This document shows, piece after piece, positions 13,801 through 24,584 of a DNA stretch of 64,000 bases. The stretch lies in the NCBI RefSeq assembly GCF_963675165.1, contig NC_087392.1, positions 1,193,001-1,257,000 on the forward strand. The letters are read 5' to 3'. The DNA is from Halichondria panicea. Taxonomy: Eukaryota > Porifera > Demospongiae > Suberitida > Halichondriidae. The first letter of the stretch is position 1. Each line of letters starts with the position of its first letter. The position numbers and the translations under genes were made by a program. The notes beneath the pieces are model-generated. The model made no database searches. It worked only from the letters and a program-made list of their open reading frames with translations, and was not told the DNA's origin.

Positions 13801-14280
13801 GTATGTATACATTTTTGTTATAACCCTTTTGAAGTTTCATGTGTTGTGTAGTTTGTGCTATTTCCTATATACACATACTTAACACTGAAGCTCATTACTA
13901 CCTCTCTTTACTTGCTCCCTTCCATACAGGGATACAACACAAATGTGGGAGCTAAGGGCACACAGCTGAGTGGAGGCCAGAAGCAGCGGATAGCCATCGC
14001 TAGAGCTCTTATGAGGGACCCCAAAGTCCTCCTACTGGACGAGGCCACCTCTGCCCTCGACACTGAGAGTGAGAAGATTGTCCAGGACGCTCTAGACAAG
14101 GCCAGAGAGGGAAGGACGAGTATTGTAATCGCCCATCGTTTGTCTACAGTGTACAACTCTGACGTGATTGCTGTTATTCACAATGGTCAGGTGATCGAGA
14201 CCGGGACACATAGTGAGCTGATGGCTTTGGGTGGAGCCTACTATCATCTCAACACTGTGCAAGTAGATGGCTTTGAGTGA
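7892..14280 (+). CDS. ABCB/MDR-type full ABC transporter (P-glycoprotein-like)
   Basis: Nineteen exons: 7892-8121, 8189-8225, 8302-8843, 9069-9240, 9301-9425, 9548-9664, 9716-9770, 9842-9955, 10157-10267, 10328-10453, 10716-11274, 11397-11683, 11739-11984, 12107-12373, 12430-12734, 12802-12942, 13063-13219, 13337-13741, 13930-14280. All joins are in phase, giving 1448 residues. Order: acidic cytosolic N-terminus (about 1-90), six-helix membrane domain, NBD1, acidic serine-rich linker (about 730-850), second membrane domain, NBD2. Both NBDs have Walker [10 protein letters not shown] (about 520 and 1239), signature LSGGQ, Walker [13 protein letters not shown] and an AHRLST switch histidine, so both sites look competent. 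A first extracellular loop with several cysteines lies around 125-175. Family members export lipophilic compounds using ATP. It is longer than typical P-glycoprotein (about 1280) because of the N-terminus and linker. An AATAAA is at 14465-14470. Confidence 0.93.
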
Positions 14281-14494
14281 CATTTATAGTGACGTTAAAG
14301 GACATTTATAGCATTTATATGCTTATTTATTTAACTGTGTTTCTTTTCTAGTTTTTGTTGTTATGTTGGCAGTATGCTATGGTTAATATGAACTTGTTAC
14401 AGCACTAGTGATGTATATAATTATTTTGTTTCAGAATCATTCTATACAATGACAGTACGCATCAAATAAAATTAATTTCGTTCAGTCTAATTAT

Positions 14495-15987
14495 CTAGCT
14501 AGACTTGGACTTGGGTAGCTTGAGAGTCCAAAGTCCAAATGTGTACCTCAGTCGGATAAAGAGTAAATCCCTGCCCATTTGCAACCAACTCCAAAGCGGC
14601 ACCAGCTTGGAACCTACAATAAAGATAATTATGACTATAATCAATTTTTCTATAATTAATAAACTGAACATGAAGCAAATTAAAAACTGACCTTCAATTT
14701 CTTGCCAGTTGACAGCCACCTCTTTGATAGGCATCTTGAGTTGTTGGGCTATATAAAGCAGCTCCACATCAAAAGCCCATCGATCAATATGCATCAGTTG
14801 GAAGAGGGTAGAAGCTGCAGACCTGGTCAACATCTTGAACCCACACTGGGTGTCCTTGACCCCTTTGACACATAGCACATACACAGCCAGGTGGAATCCG
14901 TACGTAAGAATGTTACGGAAGAAAGACCTCTATATACAAAAATAGACACATTTTTAAAAGACTTGCCAGCAAACGAATACCTGAGCTGTTGCCTCTTCTT
15001 GCAAGTGTGCACGTGACCCAATAGCTAAGGCTGGCACAGACTGTAGGATTGACAAACAAAAAATTATTATGACTGACAATTAATTGTAAACAATTATGGC
15101 CTTGCTCAGCCAATAATTGATACTAACATGGTCAGTGGTCAAAGCATCCAGGGCTTTCTCCAATCTGGCCACATCCTTGATATCAGTGGCTGCATCAGCA
15201 TCCAGGAAGAGTACTCTCTCTCCCCTCACACTCAGACATCCCTGCAATGGAGCTAGCTCAGGTCACCGCGGGTAACATTCACCCACCATTCTCACTGCTC
15301 CTCCTTTCCCTCTGTTCTTGTCCAACTCTAGAAGACGGATCTTATCACAGCCATACTGTTGAACAAAATTGATAGCTTCCTGTGCACAGAAATATACAGT
15401 AATTAAGTTCAACTCTCAGTATCTCATTAAAATTAACTAACTAACTAACCTGAGATGTGTTGTCTGGGCTACCATCGTTGACCACGACCACCTCGTACGT
15501 AAAAGACGGGTCTGATTTTTGTCGGTTCTCCAAGTACTCCATAGTCTCTCCCAACATTTTAGGCACTGTGGGTATATAAACGAATTGCTCAGGTATACTA
15601 GAGGGGGCTCACATCTGTCCTGCTCCTTGTATGCTGGAGCCACTAGACTGAGGTAGAGGGTGGGAGAGGTCGCAACAGTCAGCGGAAACATGTGTGTCTG
15701 GTTGGATACTGGGTCACGGAACACACTCTCAGACTTTGACCTTTGCACAGGGGGATCTCTGAGTGTTGTCGTCCATAGGAATATGTACAACTGAGGGAGG
15801 GAGGGGATGATCAATCCATACACACACACACACAATGAAGTGTAGCTATATAGTGTACATGGTGTAGGGCATGTGAACTTACCACAAGAAAAGCACAGAC
15901 AGCAAATCCTCCCAGTAAAATGAGCACAGTCGAGAGTGACAGGTTTACATTCAACCATTGGTGAAGATCATCACACAATGAGGACAT
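14495..15987 (-). CDS. ALG5: Dolichyl-phosphate beta-glucosyltransferase
   Basis: Eight exons on the minus strand: 15987-15883, 15790-15613, 15565-15450, 15379-15287, 15241-15128, 15040-14981, 14929-14692, 14613-14495. They give 340 residues (human 324). A single N-terminal membrane helix ([18 protein letters not shown]) anchors it to the ER. A GT2 fold follows with [25 protein letters not shown] and the metal-site DAD ([11 protein letters not shown]; many relatives read DADGAT). The ALG5-specific blocks [11 protein letters not shown] and [13 protein letters not shown] are present, ending in [20 protein letters not shown]. The enzyme makes dolichyl-phosphate glucose from UDP-glucose for N-glycan assembly. 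It is tail-to-tail with the ABC transporter, 214 bp apart. The start is chosen because it opens the anchor helix. Confidence 0.95.
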
Positions 15988-16272
15988 ATTCTTTGTATTC
16001 TTTACTTTTTTCTCTGAGGCATACGTAATCTAGCTATATTCCAGCTATTGCCCACCTAACTAAGTTAGCTCATGAAATCATTAATTATTTTGCAAACCAC
16101 AAGTAATAAATTTATTGGCACTGTTTATGTTTCTGGGGCGGGAATGTTCAATAAAAATAATACTGATGTAAAATGCAAAGTGCTAGTTTTACTGTTCTGT
16201 GAGGATGGTGTGGAAAAAGTAATGTTACTGAAACAGATGTATATTATTATACAAAGAAATGTAGAGATTAAA

Positions 16273-19200
16273 TTAGTCAGTTTTACTGTCCTGTGTGGAG
16301 TGTGTGAGGTGTGTGGGGTGTGTGGAGTGTGTGGGGTGTGTGGAGTGCGGTGGAGAGGGGTGGGGAGATGATGATGATCCAGTTATTGACTCAGAATAAC
16401 GTGAGGAGCTGGATGACAGCAACTCACTCACTAGTCCTACAAGTGGAGAAAGCAGAGGATTAAAAATGAATCTAAATGTCCATGCAACGCTCAAAGGTAG
16501 ATACAACAAAGTGACTGACTTACTTGCACTCTCTGAAGCAATGCTTTCCTTCTCTTTTGAAAATGAATCTACTCCCTCCTGTAACAACAAAATACACATG
16601 TAATAAACTGTGGCTGGAAGAAAGTGAGCTCACCAAGGAGTATTGATGGCTGGTGGTTGGGAGAGCGCTGAAAGGGGCCAAAGTCGTGGTGGTTTGCTGA
16701 GGTAGAGATGGGTCCAGAGTTGTGGTCACTCTCACACGAGCCTGTAGCTGCTGCTTAGTGTGCTCCCTGAAAACAGAAAAAAACATACGATAAGTCCAGC
16801 TGACATACAATGTATAAATGCCAGCAAATTTAAATCCAATTTGAGTACAAGCACATTTACACAGATTACAAGTCTGAAAAAATGTAGTTGAATAGCCAAC
16901 CAGCCATTTACCTCTGAAACTTTTCAGCTGCCAGCTCTGATTTTAGCCTCTGTACCTCCTCGTTCTTGACAGTTATTTCAGCTCTCATTGCCTTCAACTG
17001 CTCGCTAAGAGTCAACCTACACATAAACCATCACAATATTGATCACAACACCCCCAGAGGACGCACACACTCGCCTGTCTGCCTCGAGCCTTGCCAGTTG
17101 CTTCTGCAGGTGCTGTATCTCAGTCTCCCTCTCTTGCCCCGTCTGTTGAGACTGGAATTCCTTCCTTCGCTCGCCTGTCATCATGACCTGAAGGTTCTCC
17201 ACATTCGTACGCTCTGTCTGCAGCTGTGAGGATGAACACGTGGTATAATGAATATGAATTAAGAGAGATCTACATTTGCAGTACGACACAACTGCTATAT
17301 TGACAAGTAATCAGTAAGATACTTACTTGTTGCTTAACAAGGTCTCTTTCAGATTCTAGGTCTTGAATTCTCACTTGAACCTGATGGGAATATTAAAAAC
17401 AATAAGCCTAAATGCGCTGATATACCTAACAGTCATTTCTTACCTGTTCATAGCTCATAGTCTGTGTTGTGATCTGTCTCTGTAGAGATTCCTTGGTCTT
17501 CTGTAGCTGGACACACAAGTCTCTGGTGGCCTCAATGTCACCCAGTAGGGCAGCCTACAAACACGCATAATTAAAGTACTGTATCTGTACACAAGTAAAG
17601 TTACTGTAGGCACAACTAAAAGACTGTACCAGTTACCTTCAGGTACTGTAGACACAATTAAGAGTTGCAACAGACTACCTAGCTTTTACTAAGCTTATGC
17701 TTTTTTAATACATTTCAGCTATGTATTTTGTACACCAGTATTAAACACATTATATGTCACAAACCACTACTACTAGTACCCACCTTCTCATCTTGAGCTT
17801 GTCTGAGTGCAGCATCATACTTGGTGAGGGAGTGTGTGAGGTTGGAGAGCTGGAGCTCGTACGACTGAAGTGACTGCATGTGTGTCTGGATCTCAGCTGC
17901 CTGTTGTCTTACCACATCCTCCAAGTGTTGCTTCTCCTGTGGAGTACCAAGGCAAGAACTGTCACTCACTAAAAGTGCAAGGCTTGCTACTCGAAATCTA
18001 GCTCTAAATCAAGGACACAGACTTGGTACATCGTATCCTAGGTGATGTCTGATGTCCAGTCTTCCCCCAGGCACTACTTATAATCTTACTTCCTCAGTTG
18101 ATACACGTACACATAAAGCATCTTGATAATAATGTGCATGTGATACAGGCAATGAAATTGAAAAAGTTTGTGTAAGCTTGATAGTATTGAACTGAGCTAG
18201 CTACCTATACCATGAAGCCTGCAGTCAAATCTTGCTCTGTGCTTTCTATTCAAGGCTGTGGCTCAGAGGTAGAGGATCTGTAGTGATTACAGTTACAAGT
18301 AGACTAGGTAGTCTAGACTAAGTTCAGAGCTAGAGCTAGCTAGAGCTAGCTCAAACCAGCAAACTGCAGCTGCATAATATAGTGGTGGGCGGGTTATTTA
18401 AAGTGTATGGCTTCCAGCTAGGTAGCAGCTCATGTAGCGCGCTCTACACCTGTAACTGTTCTAACTGCATATTCTGAGGCTGTGAGAGCAAGCTTGCACT
18501 GATGTTCAAATGACTGTTTTGCTATTTTTTGCCTGGCTTATAACCAACCTCAGGCGAACTATAACATAATGGGTACGTCATGATGTCATCGATGTGGTAC
18601 ATGTAGTTGAAGGCAACATTCATTCTGTACAACATTCTTCCCCGAGTTTTAGCAAAATTAACAATTATGTTACCTGAGCAATTGTTGATAGTTCCAGCTT
18701 GGTGGCTGAGTTCTCTCCGAGGGACACCTGTACAGTGGAGTCTAGTTTGTCTGCCTCCTCACTGAGTGCTCGATAAGACTCAACCAACTCAGATTTCTCC
18801 CTTTCTTTGACTGCAATGGCCTCCTCTGCTCGTAGGAGGCTCTGGGCATACTCCTGGACCTTGAGGGAAAGGGACTCCTTCTCTGCAACTGTTCTCTGCA
18901 GCTCAGTGCGTACTGCCTGACACTCCTGGGGAGAGAATAGAAATGATTTTATAGTGCATTCATAATAGAAGTGGGTGGACACTAATAAGGGGATGTACAT
19001 GTAGACACACAAAATTTGGCACACTCCCTTAGTAAGTGCATACATTTGAGGTGAGGTACACATGCATGCATGTACTGCATGCAATGTGCAGAAAGTGCAG
19101 TACCTGTGTCATGGTAGAGAGGTCATCTCTGAGTTGATTCCCCTCCCTGGCCAGAGTCTCACAATGACTCCGTAGCTCCCCAACCTCCTTGCCCCCTCCC

Positions 19201-22200
19201 TCAAGTTGTGAGCATAGCTTGGTCCTCTCCATCACCTTCTGTTCCAACTGTCCCTTTACATGAGCTGTTTCTCCCTCTAGCTGGGCCACCCTGCTCTGTG
19301 CCTCACTCAAAGACTTCTCTCTCTCTTCCATCTCTCGATTGAGACGTGCGATTGTCTCTGATTTCTCGTCCACTTCTGCCATAACAGCATCGTGGTCCTT
19401 GTCCAGAGAGCCCAAGGCATGACGGAGCTCAGCTATCTTGTCATCTCTTTCTCTCAGCTCATACTCAAGTTGGGCTGTACGGGTACACTACCTTGACAGC
19501 ACTGAACACAATCAGTACATACTTGTAGCAAGTTCAACGACTCAAATTATACACACTAACTTCAAACAATGGTATTAACGTGGCACAATAACATCTGAAC
19601 AGGTACATTTCAGAAATGTGTTTCAATAGGGAATTGGGAAAAGCTATAGAGGAATAGATAGGCTTAGTTGGAATGATGTTTTTCTTCTCTGTAATGCATA
19701 GTACCTGATACCAATAACCAAATAGCCTCCTCTTTAAACAGTGAATCCCTCAAAATATGACAGCTAGCACATACCAATCTTGCTGTTGAGTCTAGAGACA
19801 CTCAACTTGGCCTCACTGACATCAGACACTTGTTTCTTCCTATCCCGCTGCTCAGTATGCCGTGACTTCTCTGCTGAGTCCAGCAGGGCCTGCAACTGGT
19901 TGGCCCTACAACGATGGCGAGAGACCTCAGCATTGGCAGTGGAGAGGGAAGTGCTGGAACTCTGTAGCTCAGCCTCGAGTGACTTAATCATGTCTTTCAT
20001 GGTGCTAGCCCTCTCAGTCAACTCACCTCGCTCAGCACAGGCCTGCATAGGGAACAATCAGTCGTGCAGATATCAAAACTCTTACATGTATGTCTGATAC
20101 TGTATCCATGGGATATAGTGGACATACAGTGTATATACATGTCATTTGTTATTAGCATAAGTACATGTATTATGTCACAACACCAACTGAATTGCCTATT
20201 GACATATAATGTACACACATAACTAAAATTAAGCTCTCACATCATCCAGTTGTAGTTGCAGCTCAGCACACCTGTCCTCAATAGACCTGAGGTCAGCTTG
20301 TTGGGAGTCCTGGAGACTCTTGAGTCGTGTCTTAAGGCTCTTGCTTTCTGCTCGTTGCTGTCTCATTTCCATCTGAGCATCGTCCCTCTCTCTCTCCAAG
20401 CGTCGTACCACTGAGGCTCCACCCACTGCTGGACCACGGGCCTGCTGACGAGCACGGGAGAGCTGATCACTAACCTGGAGAAGAAGTACAAGAATAGCTA
20501 GAGCAATACATGTAGCAATGTGTGCTGCAGACAGATACCAAGTTAACTGTACATGCACACACACACTGCGTAGCCATATGAAGAATACAGAATAAAAACT
20601 GACTGTGTGTGTGTGTGTGTGTTTGTGGGATTATTCAAGTTACAGTACCTGCTCATAGAGTAGTTTGAAGTTGTCCCTGTCCTCAGCTAGTGCTTTTGCC
20701 TCGGCTTGGATCTCAACCAGCTCAGTTTCGAACCCACCCACGGCCTGTTTTAGCTCATCTCTCTCTTTCGCAACTTGTCTCAACCCAGCTGTGTCACATG
20801 ATTGACCCTCCACCTCTAGAAGACGTCTACGCAACTCCATCTCTGTGTTGAGGTGAAATAACCAGATAATTCTGTCTGTGCATTTCCCAGTCTAAAATTC
20901 ATGTATGGTAGCTAGTAAACTACCATTCACTATTCTTTTGTGTTTTGCAATTTCTGGCCAGAAAGCAGTCTATACAATTTACTTGCCTTTTGAAGATGGA
21001 AAATCTAAAGAGCTCTCAGAGGAAGCTAGCAATAATAATATAAAGCCTCACCAGCTTGCTTGTGTTCCTGACACTGTGTGATGAGGTTCTCCCTCTCCTG
21101 AGTGAGTTTTTCCATCACATTGGCCACCTCCTGGGTTTCTCCTTCACTCGTGCCAAGGAGCTCAGCCATTCGACAGTTGTCAGAGTGGAGCTCCTCACTG
21201 TGTCGCGTTAGCTCAACTACCCTTGCCTCCAGGGAACCACGAATCTCTTTCATACCAGCTAGCTCACTCTGGAAACAAACAAAATAAGAGCACAGGCCTG
21301 TAAATGTGAACGTAGCATTAAAAACAGCAGTACAGCATTCATAATTTAAATAGCACAGATTAGATACTGCACTGTACGTATATGTATGCACTGATCTACT
21401 TAGACACTCACTCTGAGTTCTTTAACGGTGTCTGTGAGCTCTTCCTCGCTAGACCCCCTCTCAGATTCCATCTGTTTCACCAATCCCCCAATCTCCTGGA
21501 GCTCTGAGCAGATACGAGAGTTCTTATTGCTCAGTTCAGTCACTCGAGTCTCCGACTCTTCTTTGGCTAACTCGACACTGGACAGCTTCTTCTCCAGCTC
21601 GTGATTAGCTTGCTGTAGGAAATCTATCTGTATATTGAGATGAGCCACCATTCTCTCATTCGTTTCTCTTGCACCTACAGCCGCAAGTGCCTCTGGTGGT
21701 CGACCTCCCTTGAGTAATGAGGTAAGTCTTGCTATCTCCTCCTCTCTGTTCTCTAGTTGTTTCCTCATCGACTGAATTGATGCCTCCAGACTCTTTCTTT
21801 CATGCTCGCCCTGGCTGACAAGGGCCTGAAAATCTGCCATTCTCTGGTCTGCCACACTGAGGAGGTCAGCAATGTAGGGGTCTTGTGGAGGTAGTCTCAT
21901 AGTAGGCATGCCTCTTGAATTGGGGAGGGTTGAATCGATCTCCATTCGCTGTCGTCTGAAAGGAATGTGCTTCTTTCGACCACCAGGAGTTTGAATAACA
22001 GCTTGAAAGTTTTTCTCTTGTAATTCGAGGATCTTATCAGTCTTGGCTTGGTTTTCTTTTTCCTGGGCCCTCAATCGTTGCATGTACTGAGTGTTAAGAA
22101 ATTTTAGGTCAGAGTTTTCGTGGTCTATACGTCTTAAAGTGGCTTTCAAATCTTTAATTCTTGTCTCACTTGTTTCCTTCAGTTTGGGTAGTTGCTGATG

Positions 22201-22601
22201 TAACTCATTATTCTCCTTCACCAGACGAGCATTGTCAGTTCTGTAAGGCTCCACATGACGCTCCCATACATCCTGCACACACAAAATCAAAATCAAAGTT
22301 CCAACTATTAAAAATGGGTGTGTTTTATGCAAAAACAAGACGTTTTTTGTATCAAACGTACATATTGGATTGTATTGGATTTGTGGTGAATGTACAATGT
22401 ACCTATGCATAATTATACCTTTTGCTCCTTGTTCTTTCCTAGCTGCAATTTGGCATTCTTCAAGCTCTCAGTGGTGTGCATGAGGTCAGCAAATAACTTC
22501 TCTACCAGTGGAAGGGAGTCTATCACCAAGGGCTGTCGGTAGCCCATCTGATCCAGACGCTTTCTCAAGCTAGTGAACTTTCTCTCTGTTGCCGTTGCCA
22601 T
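16273..22601 (-). CDS. CEP135: Centrosomal protein CEP135 (long coiled coil)
   Basis: Sixteen exons on the minus strand: 22601-22419, 22272-21412, 21268-21052, 20842-20649, 20474-20241, 20042-19775, 19474-19104, 18925-18674, 17936-17784, 17554-17444, 17380-17327, 17223-17075, 17016-16912, 16766-16634, 16578-16524, 16436-16273. They give 1167 residues (human 1140). The N-terminus (ERKFTSLRKRLDQMGYRQPL, then LPLVEKLFADL) and the block AVIQTPGGRKKHIPFRRQRM are CEP135 hallmarks, followed by DPYIADLLSVADQR. The rest is almost continuous coiled coil, ending in a Ser/Thr/Pro/His-rich tail. CEP135 (Bld10) builds the cartwheel and wall of centrioles, which fits the presence of IFT172 nearby. The intron after exon 12 uses a GC donor at 17074-17073. 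The gene is head-to-head with AKAP17A. Confidence 0.95.
17937..18673. other. Long intron of CEP135
   Basis: 737 bp without a recognisable gene. It contains a small self-complementary run built from GAGCTAGCTAGAGCTAGCTC near 18330-18350 and otherwise nothing that could be assigned. Confidence 0.6.
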
Positions 22602-22742
22602 CTTTGTATTTTCTCTTCAAAACAATGTGCACTTTCTAGAATAGGGAAAATTGAATGGGTAAAGGTCTTTAAAATACAACCGCCAATCACAAGTTTAGTG
22701 GGTAAGGATCGATGATCGTCAGATTGACAGTTAAAAATCAAG
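22602..22742. promoter_or_regulatory. Bidirectional promoter, CEP135 / AKAP17A
   Basis: Only 141 bp separate the two divergent start codons, so both transcripts must start from this stretch. No TATA box or other motif could be assigned. Confidence 0.6.
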
Positions 22743-24330
22743 ATGGCACGTAAGATGGCAGATGAAGTTCCCTTAACTTTTTACTTACCTGCTGGACTAT
22801 TCCTTAAACCAGATGCTAGAATAACCATTCAAGTGAAGCTTCCGCAGATCAAAGTGTGTGGAATTTCCATCTCAAACTGGGAGGTCATGGAACGAATCAA
22901 AGAACTTGTCAAACCCGAAACATTCGTATCACTGAGAGTTATCCACTATTCAAGAGAGGTTATCAACTTTGAGGGGGATGTTGAGTCAGTGAGAGCAATG
23001 CGTAAAGTTGTCCTATTACTTCACAAGAAGGCAATTAAGTTGAGTGGATTTTCCGAGGTCCTGCGAGTGTCTGCAAAGCCCTATCAACAGTCGTATCCCA
23101 CAAAGGAAAAATGGGAAGAATATTTTGAGGAGAGAGGCGTCGAATCATTTGAGAATGGACGGCCGGGGGAAAGAGCTGATACTGTTGTTCTAAAGGAACT
23201 CCCGGTAAAGTGGTTTGCCAGTCGAACGTCAGATGGTAAACCTTGCCCTCGGTTACTTTCACAGGCATTCCAAAAGTTTGGTGCAGTCAGGAAAGTTGGA
23301 ATCTCTGACTATCACTCTCAGGCAAACACATTTGGACCAAGAGCTGAATCGATTAATTTCGACTGTTACATACAATATGAGAAGTATGCATCCTTCACTA
23401 ATGCTATGTCTGGTCTGAAATCAATGAAGCTACTGCGACTGGAGGATGCAGGAAAAGAGTCGACCATACCCATGAGAGTGGACTTTGATCGAGGTGCTTA
23501 TTTGAGTGATCGAAACATTCGTAAGAGACAGCGCGAGGAAGAGAGACAGAGAAAGGAGGCAGAAGAACAGGAGAAGAAAGAGCAGGAGAAGCAGAGAGAG
23601 CTTGAGCTCCAGAAAGAAGCTGAAAAGAGACGTGAGGAAGAAGTTCGGTTGGCACGGAGAGCCAAGAAACTGGAAGAGAAGAAAAAGAGAAAGGAACAGA
23701 GATCACTTCTTATTGGCCACCTAAAGTCCATTGCAGTGCGAAGGAAGCAAGAAGCTCAGAGGCTACTGTCTGTGTTACTGTCTGCAGCTGCAGAAGCAAC
23801 GTGTGTTAAAGATTATGCTCTATATACCCCTGCTAAATTTAATATCGAGTACTTAGATTGAGACACCCTATTATCAGTATTTCAGTGCATGGTCATTGCA
23901 TGTGCTTGTAGGTGGTACAGATGTCATATGAGGTCCATGCTTAGATTTGCTACATGTACGTATAATATCATGGTTATTGTGATGTGCATGTGTGCATTTG
24001 TAGGTATAACCTCGTCCCTAGGCCGAGTTGTCTCTAAAATAACGCTATCCGTTCTATTAAAAGAAAATCGGCCTGGGAACGAGGCTAGTAGGTACATAAT
24101 ACATAAATCATTGCAGGTACGAGGAGGAGGAACGCGAGCGAGATACACTGATGGAGAAGAAAAGAAAAGAGGAGACGATGAAGGAAGAAGAGGAGCTAAG
24201 AGACAAGCTGTTGAAGAATGTGCAGCAGCTGGAGCAGAGGAGGATGGAGGTTCAAAGAGAACTATTATTGAGGACACTACCTAGTGGGAAACAACGGAAA
24301 TCAGCTAAAATTGCACCCAATAATGATTGA
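22743..24330 (+). CDS. AKAP17A: A-kinase anchor protein 17A-like splicing regulator
   Basis: Two exons, 22743-23800 and 24117-24330, predicted to join in phase (donor AC|GTGTGT at 23801) for 423 residues. The N-terminal half matches AKAP17A: GLFLKPDARITIQVKLPQ, KVCGISISNWEVMERIKELV, and an RRM-like fold with TVVLKELPVKWFA and AFQKFGAVRKVGI. A long charged helix, rich in Arg/Lys/Glu, fills the C-terminal third and runs on through exon 2 (YEEEERERDTLMEKKRKEE), which supports the splice. If the intron is retained, the frame continues to a stop at 23859-23861, giving a shorter 372-residue form. The human protein binds PKA regulatory subunits and works in pre-mRNA splicing. The RS-rich tail of the human protein is not seen here. 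Confidence 0.88.
24010..24084. repeat. Small inverted repeat (75 bp) in the AKAP17A intron
   Basis: Left arm CCTCGTCCCTAGGCCGA (24010-24026) pairs with right arm TCGGCCTGGGAACGAGG (24068-24084), with two mismatches and a 41-bp loop. A sequence like the right end recurs near 31147 (CTTGGGAACAAGGCTAG). It may be a minimal MITE. Confidence 0.6.
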
Positions 24331-24584
24331 TGCTATTGTTTTGTCCTCCTTGTGAAGATGTTCATGGGTCAGATAAGTAATTTTATTTGTGATCTTATGA
24401 CCTTTACCAAAACACATTTGCAACATGGCTATAATTAGAACAAGACATTGATTCAACATAAAATGAATGGTGTAGTAATACATCTTTGCAGTTACAGCAT
24501 GTGCATCTCAGAAAGAAAAAAGGGAACAGAACAGACTAGTTGTATTTATACTCAAAATAAGTCCAGAGAGAGTTATTTCTATGA

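Noticed and set aside
15437-15958. 173-residue open frame opposite the ABC transporter strand in the ALG5 region
   Set aside because: It overlaps ALG5 exons in the wrong frame and crosses their introns; the spliced ALG5 reading explains the sequence.
16072-16371. 99-residue plus-strand frame rich in Cys-Gly-Val
   Set aside because: It is the complement of the repetitive Ser/Thr/His-Pro tail of CEP135 plus intergenic sequence; no homology.
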